Origin: Gammaproteobacteria bacterium
GTDB taxonomy: Bacteria > Pseudomonadota > Gammaproteobacteria > Xanthomonadales > Marinicellaceae
Assembly (NCBI GenBank): GCA_041395445.1
Contig: JAWLAO010000002.1
Coordinates: 440,987-504,986 of the forward strand
Length of the DNA stretch: 64,000 nt
Reading direction: 5' to 3'
Part shown: one piece after another, positions 40,094-49,761 of the stretch
Numbering within the stretch: position 1 is the stretch's first letter
Layout of the letters: the number at the start of each line of letters is the position of its first letter
Notes under the pieces: model-generated
What the model was told of the DNA's origin: nothing
The model's database searches: none
What the model saw: only the letters and a program-made list of their open reading frames with translations
Made by a program: the position numbers and the translations under genes

Positions 40094-41641
40094 ATGCAAA
40101 CGACATTGAATCCATCAGAAATTAGCGAACTGATTAAAGAGCGCATTAAGAATTTCAAAGTACAATCAGAAGCAAGAACAGAAGGTACAGTTGTTTCTGT
40201 ATCAGACGGTATTGCCAGAATTCACGGACTTGCAGATGTAATGCAAGGTGAGATGATTGAATTACCTAATAACACTTATGCATTGGCGTTGAACCTTGAG
40301 CGTGATTCAGTGGGTGTGGTCATCATGGGTGATTACACAAACATCTCAGAAGGCGATAAAGCGAAATGTACCGGTAAAATTCTTGAAGTGCCGGTTGGAC
40401 CTGAATTGGTTGGACGTGTTGTGGATGCTTTGGGTAATCCAATTGACGGAAATGGTCCGATTGAAGCTAAAGAAACATCACCAGTGGAGCGTATTGCTCC
40501 GGGTGTTATTGAGCGTCAATCAGTTGACCAACCTGTTCAAACGGGCTTGAAGTCTATTGACTCTATGGTTCCAATCGGAAGAGGACAACGTGAGTTGATT
40601 ATTGGTGATCGACAAACCGGTAAAACAGCAGTTGCAATTGATGCGATTATTAATCAAAAAGGAAAAGGTGTTACCTGTATTTACGTTGCGATTGGTCAAA
40701 AACGCTCATCAGTAACAGCGATTGTTCGTAAACTGGAAGAGTTTGGTGCGATGGATCACACAATTATTGTTGCGGCCACAGCTTCTGATTCAGCTGCGAT
40801 GCAATATATTGCTCCTTATGCCGGTTGTGCGATGGGTGAGTACTTCCGTGACCGCGGTCAGGATGCTTTGATTGTTTATGATGATTTGACAAAACAAGCA
40901 TGGGCTTACAGACAAGTTTCCCTGTTGTTGAAAAGACCTCCTGGACGTGAGGCTTATCCTGGTGATGTTTTCTACTTGCACTCAAGATTATTAGAGAGAG
41001 CGGCTCGTGTGAATGCGGATTACGTTGAAGAATTCACAAAGGGTGAAGTTAAAGGTCAAACAGGTTCATTGACGGCATTGCCAATCATTGAAACCCAAGC
41101 CGGTGACGTATCAGCATTCGTACCAACAAACGTAATTTCGATTACTGACGGACAAATTTTCTTGGAAACTGATTTATTTAATGCTGGTATTCGTCCGGCG
41201 ATTAATGCGGGTCTTTCTGTGTCACGTGTTGGTGGTGCAGCCCAAACTAAAGTAATTAAGAAATTAGGTGGTGGTGTTCGTTTAGCACTGGCTCAATATC
41301 GTGAGTTGGCAGCGTTTGCTCAGTTTGCTTCAGATTTGGATGAAGTGACCAGAAGACAGCTTGAGCGTGGTCAAAAAGTAACAGAATTGATGAAGCAAGC
41401 ACAATACTCTCCTATGAGTGTTGCAGAGATGGCAGTCACTTTGTATGCGGTCGATAAAGGTTACATGGATGACATCGAGCTCAACAAAATCGGAGATTTT
41501 GAATCGGCGTTGTTAGATCACATGAATGGATCTCAAGAAGAGTTTATGAATAAACTCAGTGCATCCGGCGATTATAATGATGAAGTTGAAGGAACTATCA
41601 AAGCCGGAATTGAAGGGTTCAAAAAAACTGGTACATGGTAG
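40094..41641 (+). CDS. atpA: ATP synthase F1 subunit alpha
   Basis: This 515-residue non-catalytic nucleotide-binding subunit has the P-loop GDRQTGKT at residues 171-178 and the SVSRVGGAAQTKVIKKL signature. The frame is open to a TTG at 40076. The ATG at 40094 is chosen because AAGAGGA lies just before it and homologues begin MQ-x-LNPSEIS. Confidence 0.97.
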   Translation: MQTTLNPSEISELIKERIKNFKVQSEARTEGTVVSVSDGIARIHGLADVMQGEMIELPNNTYALALNLERDSVGVVIMGDYTNISEGDKAKCTGKILEVPVGPELVGRVVDALGNPIDGNGPIEAKETSPVERIAPGVIERQSVDQPVQTGLKSIDSMVPIGRGQRELIIGDRQTGKTAVAIDAIINQKGKGVTCIYVAIGQKRSSVTAIVRKLEEFGAMDHTIIVAATASDSAAMQYIAPYAGCAMGEYFRDRGQDALIVYDDLTKQAWAYRQVSLLLKRPPGREAYPGDVFYLHSRLLERAARVNADYVEEFTKGEVKGQTGSLTALPIIETQAGDVSAFVPTNVISITDGQIFLETDLFNAGIRPAINAGLSVSRVGGAAQTKVIKKLGGGVRLALAQYRELAAFAQFASDLDEVTRRQLERGQKVTELMKQAQYSPMSVAEMAVTLYAVDKGYMDDIELNKIGDFESALLDHMNGSQEEFMNKLSASGDYNDEVEGTIKAGIEGFKKTGTW

Positions 41642-41689
41642 AAAGAAGGTTACTTTAAAAAGTAAAAATTGATTTAAAGAGCAAGTAAT

Positions 41690-42550
41690 ATGGCAGTCGG
41701 AAGTGAAATTGTAACCAAAATTAAAAGTGTTCAGTCCACCAAAAAGGTGACTTCAGCACTTGAAATGGTTTCGGCAAGTAAAATTAAACGAGCCAAAGAC
41801 CAAATGATGGAGGCAAGACCTTATGCAACACAGATGAAAAAAATCATCGGGCATATGGCTCATGCTTCTCCTGAATACAGACACCCTTTCATGAAAGAGC
41901 GTGAAGTTAAAAGAATTGGTTACATTATTATCTCTACCGACAGAGGTCTTTGTGGTGGCTTGAATACAAACCTTTTCAAAAAAACCGTTGCTGATATGAA
42001 ACAATGGAAAGATAAAGGTGTTGATATAGACGCTGTGACAATTGGTAACAAGGCATCAACTTTTTTCAAAAGTGTTGATGTTTCGCTGAAAGCGAGCATT
42101 AGCTCATTGGGAGACAACCCTGAGTTAACTAAACTGGTTGGCGTTGTTAAGGTTATGTTGGATTTGTTCACAGAAGAAAAAATTGATCGCATAAATTTAG
42201 TATTTAATGACTTTGTTAATTCGATTGTTCAAAAGCCAACAGTTCAGCAACTTTTGCCACTTGAAGCAACAGATGATGATGGAGTCAAAAACAACTTTGA
42301 CTACCTCTATGAGCCGGAAGCACAAGATGTTTTAGAGTTCGTATTAGGTCGTTATGTTGAATCATTGGTGTTTCAGGGGATTTTGGAAAACTTAGCTAGC
42401 GAACATGCTGCAAGAATGATAGCGATGAAAAACGCCACAGATAATGCGAGTGAGCTGATTAAAGACTTGCGACTAGTATATAACAAGGCACGTCAAGCTG
42501 CCATTACACAAGAAATTTCAGAGATTGTTGGCGGAGCCGCCGCAGTTTAA
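41690..42550 (+). CDS. atpG: ATP synthase F1 subunit gamma
   Basis: This 286-residue rotor subunit has the N-terminal EIVTKIKSVQSTKKVTSALEMVSASK helix and the C-terminal ATDNASELIKDLRLVYNKARQAAITQEISEIVGGA helix, which form the coiled coil turning inside the alpha3beta3 ring. The length is normal and the position canonical. Confidence 0.97.
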   Translation: MAVGSEIVTKIKSVQSTKKVTSALEMVSASKIKRAKDQMMEARPYATQMKKIIGHMAHASPEYRHPFMKEREVKRIGYIIISTDRGLCGGLNTNLFKKTVADMKQWKDKGVDIDAVTIGNKASTFFKSVDVSLKASISSLGDNPELTKLVGVVKVMLDLFTEEKIDRINLVFNDFVNSIVQKPTVQQLLPLEATDDDGVKNNFDYLYEPEAQDVLEFVLGRYVESLVFQGILENLASEHAARMIAMKNATDNASELIKDLRLVYNKARQAAITQEISEIVGGAAAV

Positions 42551-42567
42551 GTATTGAGGATTTTAAA

Positions 42568-43959
42568 ATGAGTTCAGGTAAAATAGTACAAATTATTGGT
42601 GCGGTTGTTGACGTAGAATTCGATCGTAAAGACGTTCCTAAAGTCTATGAGGCTTTGACAATTGCGGAAACAAACACAACTCTTGAAGTTCAACAACAGT
42701 TAGGTGACGGAATTGTGAGAACAATTGCGTTGGGTTCAACAGATGGTCTGAAAAGAAATTTAAATGTTGAATCAACCGGTGCTCCTATTAAAGTTCCTGT
42801 TGGTAAGAAAACACTTGGTCGTATCATGGATGTATTAGGTAACCCAATTGATCATGCCGGAGAAATTGGCGAAGAAGAGCGATGGGAAATTCACCGTCAA
42901 GCTCCAAGTTATGAAGAGCAAGCAGCCAGTAATGACGTGTTGGAAACCGGTATTAAAGTTATCGATTTGGTATGCCCGTTTAACAAAGGTGGTAAAGTTG
43001 GATTGTTCGGTGGTGCCGGTGTTGGTAAAACTGTAAACATGATGGAATTGATTCGTAACATTGCGATTGAGCATAGTGGTTATTCCGTTTTCGCCGGTGT
43101 GGGAGAGCGTACTCGTGAAGGAAATGACTTCTATCACGAAATGAAAGACTCAAACGTACTTGATAAAGTATCTTTGGTTTACGGTCAGATGAACGAGCCT
43201 CCGGGAAACAGATTGCGTGTGGCATTAACTGGGTTGACAATTGCTGAACAGTTCCGTGATGAAGGTCGTGACGTTTTATTGTTTATTGATAATATTTATC
43301 GTTATACATTGGCAGGTACTGAAGTTTCAGCTTTGTTGGGTCGTATGCCATCTGCTGTAGGTTACCAACCAACCCTGGCTGAAGAAATGGGTATGTTGCA
43401 AGAACGTATTACTTCAACTAAGAAAGGTTCTATTACATCGATTCAAGCGGTTTATGTACCAGCTGATGACTTGACTGACCCTTCTCCTGCAACAACATTT
43501 GCTCACTTGGATGCAACTGTTGTATTATCAAGAAATATTGCAGAATTAGGCATTTACCCAGCGGTTGATCCACTAGATTCAACATCACGTCAATTGGATC
43601 CAAACATTGTTGGTGAAGAGCACTATAATGTGGCGCGTGCGGTTCAAGGAACATTACAAAGATATAAAGAGCTTAAAGATATTATTGCTATCTTGGGTAT
43701 GGATGAGTTATCTGAAGAAGATAAACAAGTTGTTTATCGCGCTCGTAAAGTAGAGAGATTCTTCTCTCAACCATTCTTCGTGGCAGAAGTATTTACAGGT
43801 TCCCCAGGTAAATATGTTTCATTAGCTGAAACAATCAGAGGGTTCAAAGGAATTATTGAAGGTGAGTATGACGATTTACCGGAACAAGCATTCTATATGG
43901 CTGGATCAATTGATGAAGTGATTGAAAAAGCGAAAGCCATGGAGTCTAAAGCAGCATAA
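42568..43959 (+). CDS. atpD: ATP synthase F1 subunit beta
   Basis: This 463-residue catalytic subunit has the P-loop GGAGVGKT (148-155), GERTREGNDFYHEM with the catalytic glutamate region, and PSAVGYQPTLAEEMG. One residue is noteworthy: the Walker B stretch reads LLFIDNIYRYTLAGTE, where most bacterial AtpD proteins have FIDNIFRFT or -YRYT variants. GAGGA precedes the ATG. Confidence 0.97.
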   Translation: MSSGKIVQIIGAVVDVEFDRKDVPKVYEALTIAETNTTLEVQQQLGDGIVRTIALGSTDGLKRNLNVESTGAPIKVPVGKKTLGRIMDVLGNPIDHAGEIGEEERWEIHRQAPSYEEQAASNDVLETGIKVIDLVCPFNKGGKVGLFGGAGVGKTVNMMELIRNIAIEHSGYSVFAGVGERTREGNDFYHEMKDSNVLDKVSLVYGQMNEPPGNRLRVALTGLTIAEQFRDEGRDVLLFIDNIYRYTLAGTEVSALLGRMPSAVGYQPTLAEEMGMLQERITSTKKGSITSIQAVYVPADDLTDPSPATTFAHLDATVVLSRNIAELGIYPAVDPLDSTSRQLDPNIVGEEHYNVARAVQGTLQRYKELKDIIAILGMDELSEEDKQVVYRARKVERFFSQPFFVAEVFTGSPGKYVSLAETIRGFKGIIEGEYDDLPEQAFYMAGSIDEVIEKAKAMESKAA

Positions 43960-43975
43960 TCCTGCGGAGTGAAAG

Positions 43976-44404
43976 ATGAGTACAATTCAATGTAACATAG
44001 TCAGTGCAGAGAATGAGATTTTTTCAGGTGAAGTGGCAATGGTTTTTGCTACAGGGATAGCTGGCGAACTCGGTATCGCACCTCGACATGCACCGCTGAT
44101 AACATTACTGAAGCCAGGTGAAGTCAGACTTGAAAAAGCTGATGGCTCCCGCCAGAACTATTATGTTTCAGGTGGAATTTTAGAAGTTCAACCTCATATA
44201 GTAACTGTTTTGGCGGATACAGCAACCCGTGCTGAAGACATTGATGAGGCTGCTGCTATAAGAGCCAAAGAAGAAGCTGAAAGATTATTGAAAGACTCAG
44301 ATAAACGTCAGGATTTGGCAAGAGTTCAGGCTGATTTAGCGAAAGCAGTTGCTCAAATTCAAGCACTTAGTCGTATTAAGAAAAAGCTACAAAAGAAAAG
44401 GTAA
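43976..44404 (+). CDS. atpC: ATP synthase F1 subunit epsilon
   Basis: This 142-residue protein has an N-terminal beta-sandwich (IQCNIVSAENEIFSGEVAMVFATGIAGELGIAPRHAPLIT) and two C-terminal helices that can brake rotation. It is the last gene of the operon and is followed by a strong terminator. Confidence 0.96.
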   Translation: MSTIQCNIVSAENEIFSGEVAMVFATGIAGELGIAPRHAPLITLLKPGEVRLEKADGSRQNYYVSGGILEVQPHIVTVLADTATRAEDIDEAAAIRAKEEAERLLKDSDKRQDLARVQADLAKAVAQIQALSRIKKKLQKKR

Positions 44405-44425
44405 GTTAACCTTTTACATAATAAC

Positions 44426-44460
44426 AAAGGTTGGCACTTTAGCTAATGCCAACCTTTTTA
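44426..44460 (+). terminator. Intrinsic terminator of the atp operon
   Basis: AAAGGTTGGCA (44426-44436) pairs with TGCCAACCTTT (44447-44457) over 11 bp around a 10-base loop, followed by further T bases. Confidence 0.93.
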
Positions 44461-44515
44461 TTTTGTCTGATTTAATAAATTATTAAAATTATCAGCAACT
44501 AACAAAAGGAATATG

Positions 44516-44543
44516 TTGAAATTTATCAAGTTAATGTTAAAAT
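44516..44543 (+). promoter_or_regulatory. Promoter of the initiator tRNA
   Basis: TTGAAA (44516-44521) and TAAAAT (44538-44543) with a 16-base spacer end 17 bases before the mature tRNA 5' end, the usual distance for a tRNA transcript with a short leader. Confidence 0.65.
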
Positions 44544-44559
44544 TCAACTCCTTTAATGA

Positions 44560-44636
<77 letters not shown>

Positions 44637-44671
44637 AATTTTATGAGACAATTTAATTTGTTTCTACTACT

Positions 44672-44696
44672 AAAGGCTCCATAGGGAGCCTTTTTT
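44672..44696 (+). terminator. Terminator between tRNA-fMet and rimP
   Basis: GGCTCC (44675-44680), loop ATAG, GGAGCC (44685-44690) and six T bases form a compact intrinsic terminator after the tRNA. Some transcripts must read through, or a separate promoter must exist, to express rimP, whose likely ATG lies 26 bases beyond. Confidence 0.88.
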
Positions 44697-44721
44697 GATT
44701 GTTAAAAATGTTAATCTGAAT

Positions 44722-45171
44722 ATGAAGCAAAAAGTTCTAACAGAGTTATTGGAACCTGTAATTACAGCAATGGGTTATGTATTTTGGGGAATTGAATACC
44801 AAATTCGTAAAGCTGATGCTCTATTAAGAGTTTATATAGACAGTCCGGAAGGAATCTCAGTGGACGATTGTGCAGATGTCAGTTATGAAATTTCAGGGGT
44901 GTTGGATGTTGAAGAGCCAATATCAATGGCTTATGTTCTTGAAGTTTCGTCACCAGGCTTAGATAGAATTCTATTCACACCACAACAATTTGAACAATTT
45001 ATTGGTGAAGAAGCAAAGATAAATTTGAATCATAAAATTGATAATAGAAGAAAAATTAAAGGTAAAATTATCACTGTTGAGGGTGACAAAATAACAATAG
45101 AATCAGAAGGTGAACAAATCATTGTTGATTTTGATACGATTATGAAAGCAAGAATTGTTCCTGGTTTTTGA
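44722..45171 (+). CDS. rimP: Ribosome maturation factor RimP
   Basis: This 149-residue factor is needed for maturation of the 30S subunit. MGYVFWGIEYQIRKADALLRVYIDSPEGISVDDCADVSYEISGVLDVEEPI and the VSSPGLDRILFTPQQFEQFIGEE stretch are diagnostic. The frame continues upstream to a TTG at 44695, but that codon lies in the T run of a terminator, so the ATG at 44722 is taken as the start. It heads the nusA operon, with a 12-base gap to nusA. Confidence 0.93.
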   Translation: MKQKVLTELLEPVITAMGYVFWGIEYQIRKADALLRVYIDSPEGISVDDCADVSYEISGVLDVEEPISMAYVLEVSSPGLDRILFTPQQFEQFIGEEAKINLNHKIDNRRKIKGKIITVEGDKITIESEGEQIIVDFDTIMKARIVPGF

Positions 45172-45183
45172 TGGAGTTTAAAA

Positions 45184-46674
45184 ATGAGTAAAGAGATTTT
45201 ATACGTTGCAGAAGCATTATCTAATGAAAAAAATGTTACTAAAGAAGTCATTTATGAAGCTATTGAGTTAGCTTTGGCATCTGCAACACGAAAAAAACAT
45301 CGTAAAGATATGGATGTTAAAGTGATAATTAACCCACAAACTGGTAACTACCGTAGTTTTAGACGTTGGGAAGTGGTCGCTGATGAAGATTTGGAATTTG
45401 AAGATAAGCAAGTTGCGTTATCAGAAGCACAGTCAGACAACCCGGAAGTAGAAATCGGTGATGTTTTAGAAGAAGAAATGGAATCTATTGAGTTTGGCCG
45501 AATTGCAGCACAAACGGCTAAACAAGTTATCTTGCAAAAAGTTCGCGAAGCAGAAAGAATGCAAGTAGTCGATAAATATGAAGATCGAGTCGGCGAAGTT
45601 TTGAATGGCACAGTGAAGAGAGTAGACAGAGGACATATTTTCCTGGATTTAGGAAATAAAGTGGAAGCTATCATTCCTAAGGATCAGTCAATTCCAAGAG
45701 AAATGACTCGTAGAGGAGATCGTTTACGTGGATTACTTATTGAAGTCAACAAGGATAATCGTGGGCCACTATTGACTCTTTCAAGAAGTGCTTCTGAGTT
45801 TTTAATTGAGTTATTTAAAGTAGAGGTTCCTGAGATTGATCAAGGTTTGATTAAAATTAAAGGAGCTGCTAGAGACCCGGGATTTCGTGCTAAAATAGCG
45901 GTTCACTCAACAGACCCAAAACTAGATCCGATTGGAGCTTGTGTGGGTATGCGAGGATCTCGTGTAATGTCAGTTTCAAACGAACTAGGCGGTGAGAGAA
46001 TTGATATCGTATTATGGGATGAAGATCCAGCTCATTTTGTCATTAATGCAATGGCGCCTGCGGAAATTGAATCCATAGTCGTTGATGAAGACAGAAATAG
46101 CATTGATGTCGCCGTTGCCGAAGATAAATTATCACAAGCCATTGGACGTGGCGGACAAAATGTTCGTTTGGCAAGTGAGTTAACAGGCTGGAATATTAAT
46201 GTCATGACATCCGAACAAGCGGATGAGAAGAATCAGTCTGAAGCGATGGAATTTGTTGAGAAATTCATGGATCAATTGGATATTGATGAAGACATGGCAG
46301 TTATACTCGTACAAGAAGGCTTCAGTTCAATTGATGAAATCGCTTACGTCGATAAATCCGAATTATTAGCAGTTGAAGGATTTGATGAAGATGTTGTGAG
46401 TGAGTTGAGACAAAGAGCCAGAGATGCGCTTTTGACGCAATTAATCTCAAAAGAAGAAAAACTGGAAGAAACAAAACCAGCAGATGATTTACTGAATTTA
46501 GAAGGAATGGATAGTAAATTAGCATATACATTAGCGTCAAAACAAATTACAACCAGGGATGATTTAGCAGATTTATCAACAGATGAATTGATGGAAATTT
46601 CCGAATTATCAGAAGAACAAGCATCACAATTAATCGTAGAAGCTCGTAAACACTGGTTTGAAGAGGAAGAATAA
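45184..46674 (+). CDS. nusA: Transcription termination/antitermination factor NusA
   Basis: This 496-residue protein has the N-terminal RNA-polymerase-binding domain (to about 130), the S1 domain (GEVLNGTVKRVDRGHIFLDLG), two KH domains (IGACVGMRGSRVMSVSNELGGERIDIV; IGRGGQNVRLASELTGW) and two C-terminal acidic helix-hairpin-helix repeats. These repeats (around residues 363-420 and 437-496) are present in gammaproteobacterial NusA and absent from the shorter Firmicute form. It controls pausing, termination and antitermination. Confidence 0.97.
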   Translation: MSKEILYVAEALSNEKNVTKEVIYEAIELALASATRKKHRKDMDVKVIINPQTGNYRSFRRWEVVADEDLEFEDKQVALSEAQSDNPEVEIGDVLEEEMESIEFGRIAAQTAKQVILQKVREAERMQVVDKYEDRVGEVLNGTVKRVDRGHIFLDLGNKVEAIIPKDQSIPREMTRRGDRLRGLLIEVNKDNRGPLLTLSRSASEFLIELFKVEVPEIDQGLIKIKGAARDPGFRAKIAVHSTDPKLDPIGACVGMRGSRVMSVSNELGGERIDIVLWDEDPAHFVINAMAPAEIESIVVDEDRNSIDVAVAEDKLSQAIGRGGQNVRLASELTGWNINVMTSEQADEKNQSEAMEFVEKFMDQLDIDEDMAVILVQEGFSSIDEIAYVDKSELLAVEGFDEDVVSELRQRARDALLTQLISKEEKLEETKPADDLLNLEGMDSKLAYTLASKQITTRDDLADLSTDELMEISELSEEQASQLIVEARKHWFEEEE

Positions 46675-46694
46675 ATAAAACAAAGAGGTTCAGA

Positions 46695-49343
46695 ATGTCT
46701 GAAGTAACAGTAAAACAATTAGCAGAAGTCCTTGGAATATCGCTTGAACAACTGATGGATCAGTTGTCAGGAGCTGGTATATCCGTTAAAAGTGCAGATG
46801 ACACAATTAGTAATGAAGACAAAAGACAATTGTTAGCATACTTACGTTCTGCTCATGGAAAAGAAAATAAGGATGAAACACCTAAAAAGAAAGTTGTCTT
46901 AAAGCGGAAATCCACCGGGACACTGAAAATCTCCAGTGGTACAGGCGTACGTGCAAAAACAAAAACAGTTAACATTGAAGTTCGTAAAAAAAGGATTGTC
47001 AATAAACTGAACAAAGATGAAATGGACGAAATTGCACGAGATCGACAAGAAGCATTAAAAGCTTTAGAAGAAAGAAAAAAACAACTTGCTGCTGAAGAAA
47101 CAAAAAGAATAGAAGAGGAAAAACTTAGAAAGCAAGAGGAAGAGGAAGCCAGAAAAGCAGAAGAAAGTATAAAACAGCAAGAGCAGGAAGAAGAGCTCGT
47201 TGAGGTTGAAGAAACTGAACAGGAAGAAGTTGAAGAGGATAATGATGATTCTTCAGATACTCAAGAAGAACTGACTGAAGAAGAACAAGCCAAAGCCAAA
47301 GAGTTGCAAGAGATTGAAGATCAGGTGCAAAGACAAGTTATGGCAGCGGTTGAGAAGAAAAAAAGAGAAAAGGAAAACCTCAAGAAAGGAAAGCATGCGA
47401 AGAAAAAAGATGATGAAGAAGAAGATGACGATTTTTCTAAGTCTCGAAATAGAAAGAAACAAGGAAAGTATGGTAGAGAAGAGCTACATGTAAAAGGTGG
47501 CAAGAAAGGAGCTTTCGCAAAAGACTTCAAAAAACCTGAAAAACATGGTTTTACCAAACCGGTTGCTGATCAGGTTAAAACAGTCAAAATCTCTAGCGAT
47601 GGAATTACATTGTCTGAGTTGGCGAAGGATCTGGCAATCAAAGCCGGAGATATTATCAAGGAGCTTATGAAAGAAGGAATGATGGTGACTATTAACCACA
47701 TTCTTGATCAGGATACAGCTGTATTGGTTGTCGAGGAGCTGGGTCATCAGGCAGAAATCGTTGCAGAGCAAACTCTTGCAGAGGAGCTTTTCTCTGAAGC
47801 TGAAGAAAAAGAGGATGAAAGCCTAGCAGAAACTCGTCCACCGGTTGTGACGGTTATGGGTCACGTTGATCATGGTAAAACATCTTTACTTGATTATATT
47901 CGTGAAACCAAAGTCACCGATAAAGAAGCCGGTGGAATCACTCAGCATATTGGTGCTTATCACGTCAAAACTGACCATGGTGTGATTTCATTTATAGACA
48001 CACCGGGACATGCTGCATTTACAGCTATGAGACAACGTGGTGCTCAGGCAACTGATATTGTCATTCTTGTTGTAGCGGCAAATGACGGTGTGATGCCGCA
48101 AACTGTCGAAGCAGTTAAACACGCAAAAGCAGCAGGTGTTCCGATTATCGTTGCAGTCAATAAGATGGATCTACAAGGAGCATCAGTTGATAAGGCAAAG
48201 AAAGATCTAACCAATTACGAAATCGTCCCGGAAGATTGGGGTGGAGACACTCAATTTGTGCCTGTGTCTGCAAAAACTGGAATGGGAATTGAAGAGTTAT
48301 TGGAGGCAATAAGCTTACAAGCAGAGGTAATGGAGCTTAAAGCGATAGTCAACAAACCTGCAAAAGGGATTGTAGTTGAGTCCAGTTTAGATAAAGGAAA
48401 AGGTCCGGTAGCAACTGTTTTAGTTAAATCAGGTACCTTGAAAAAAGGTGATATGGTACTGAGTGGAGAGCAATTTGGTCGTGCCAGACGTATGCTCAAT
48501 GAATTGGGCCAAGAAGTTGAAGAAGCAGGTCCTTCTATTCCGGTGGTTATTCAAGGTTTGTCAGGCGTGCCGATAGCCGGTGAAGAGTTTTTGGTCGTTC
48601 AAAATGAAAAACTGGCAAAATCAGCAGCCGCGGAACGTAAAGCTCATGAACGAGATGTGCGCCTAAAAGCTCAGCAGGTCGCTAAACTCGAAGAAATGAT
48701 GTCCAGCATGGGTCAAACTAAAGAAAAACTAATTGTGAATCTGTTGATTAAAGCAGATGTACAAGGTTCGGTTGAAGCCCTTAAAGAGTCATTAACCTCA
48801 TTAGGTAATGACGATGTTGAAGTTCGTGCAATTTCCACCGGTGTGGGCGGAATCACTAATGCTGATGCACAACTGGCTTTATCTGCGAATGCTATGATTA
48901 TTGGTTTTAATGTTCGTGCAGATAAACCGGCTCGTGAAGTCATCAAACAAAATGATTTGGACTTGCATTATTACAGCATCATTTATGAAGCCATTGATAA
49001 TGTAAAGGCAGCCATCACAGGCTTCTTAGGTACAGAAACTAAAGAAGTTATTATTGGTAATGCGGAAGTTAAAGATGTATTCCGTTCATCCAAATTTGGA
49101 GCAATTGCCGGTTGTATTGTGCTTGAGGGTTCTGTTAAACGAGATAACCCAATTCGTGTTCTTCGTGATAATGTTGTTATTTTCCAAGGTGAGCTGGAAT
49201 CATTGCGTCGCCATAAAGATGACGTCAAAGAGGTTCGTGCAGGAACAGAATGCGGAATAGGTGTAAAAGGATACGATGATATTCAACCCGGAGACGAGAT
49301 TGAATGTTACGAGCGTGTCGAGGTTAAGAAAACTCTGGATTAA
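46695..49343 (+). CDS. infB: Translation initiation factor IF-2
   Basis: This 882-residue GTPase brings fMet-tRNA to the 30S subunit. In order it has an N-terminal IF2_N domain (about 1-50), an IF2-associated basic stretch (VVLKRKSTGTLKISS), a long E/K/Q-rich charged helix (about 105-270), a second IF2_N domain (about 300-350), the G domain with GHVDHGKT (389-396), DTPGHAAF and NKMD, and the C-terminal domains II-IV. Full length, as in E. coli. It lies between nusA and rbfA. Confidence 0.97.
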   Translation: MSEVTVKQLAEVLGISLEQLMDQLSGAGISVKSADDTISNEDKRQLLAYLRSAHGKENKDETPKKKVVLKRKSTGTLKISSGTGVRAKTKTVNIEVRKKRIVNKLNKDEMDEIARDRQEALKALEERKKQLAAEETKRIEEEKLRKQEEEEARKAEESIKQQEQEEELVEVEETEQEEVEEDNDDSSDTQEELTEEEQAKAKELQEIEDQVQRQVMAAVEKKKREKENLKKGKHAKKKDDEEEDDDFSKSRNRKKQGKYGREELHVKGGKKGAFAKDFKKPEKHGFTKPVADQVKTVKISSDGITLSELAKDLAIKAGDIIKELMKEGMMVTINHILDQDTAVLVVEELGHQAEIVAEQTLAEELFSEAEEKEDESLAETRPPVVTVMGHVDHGKTSLLDYIRETKVTDKEAGGITQHIGAYHVKTDHGVISFIDTPGHAAFTAMRQRGAQATDIVILVVAANDGVMPQTVEAVKHAKAAGVPIIVAVNKMDLQGASVDKAKKDLTNYEIVPEDWGGDTQFVPVSAKTGMGIEELLEAISLQAEVMELKAIVNKPAKGIVVESSLDKGKGPVATVLVKSGTLKKGDMVLSGEQFGRARRMLNELGQEVEEAGPSIPVVIQGLSGVPIAGEEFLVVQNEKLAKSAAAERKAHERDVRLKAQQVAKLEEMMSSMGQTKEKLIVNLLIKADVQGSVEALKESLTSLGNDDVEVRAISTGVGGITNADAQLALSANAMIIGFNVRADKPAREVIKQNDLDLHYYSIIYEAIDNVKAAITGFLGTETKEVIIGNAEVKDVFRSSKFGAIAGCIVLEGSVKRDNPIRVLRDNVVIFQGELESLRRHKDDVKEVRAGTECGIGVKGYDDIQPGDEIECYERVEVKKTLD

Positions 49344-49348
49344 TCATT

Positions 49349-49726
49349 ATGGCATTCAGAGAATTCACCCGCTCCGATCGTATGGCTTCACAAATATTAA
49401 AAGTAATAGCCGTTGCGGTCAGGGAAAAGTTTGAATACGATAAAGAGTTAAAACATGTTGCAATTACTGATGTTGATGTCAGTCGTGACCTGTCAATTGC
49501 TAAAGTGTTCTTTAATACATTATTCCCGAAATATGAGCAAGAAGCACAACAAGCATTAAATGAAAATGCCGGCTTTTTGCGTTCGATTGTCGCAAAAAAA
49601 ATTCACGCTAGAAAAGTTCCGGAACTAAGGTTTTATTATGATGCTTCTTTGGAAAGAGGAGCATCATTAGAATCTCTCATCAGCAAAGCCAGAGAATCTG
49701 ATCCGGGATTTGATGAAGAGGAATAA
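49349..49726 (+). CDS. rbfA: Ribosome-binding factor A
   Basis: This 125-residue KH-like protein aids 16S rRNA 5' end maturation. The start REFTRSDRMASQILKVIAVAVRE and the motif VPELRFYYDASLERGASLESLI are diagnostic. It begins 5 bases after infB. Confidence 0.95.
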   Translation: MAFREFTRSDRMASQILKVIAVAVREKFEYDKELKHVAITDVDVSRDLSIAKVFFNTLFPKYEQEAQQALNENAGFLRSIVAKKIHARKVPELRFYYDASLERGASLESLISKARESDPGFDEEE

Positions 49727-49761
49727 CCTCAATAATTAATGCAATAATGGAATTTTAAGTC

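Noticed and set aside
47253..47557. Antisense frames over the charged region of infB
   Set aside because: They are by-products of the repetitive GAA/AAA codons of the IF-2 linker (S/F/L-rich translations). No promoter or homology is apparent.
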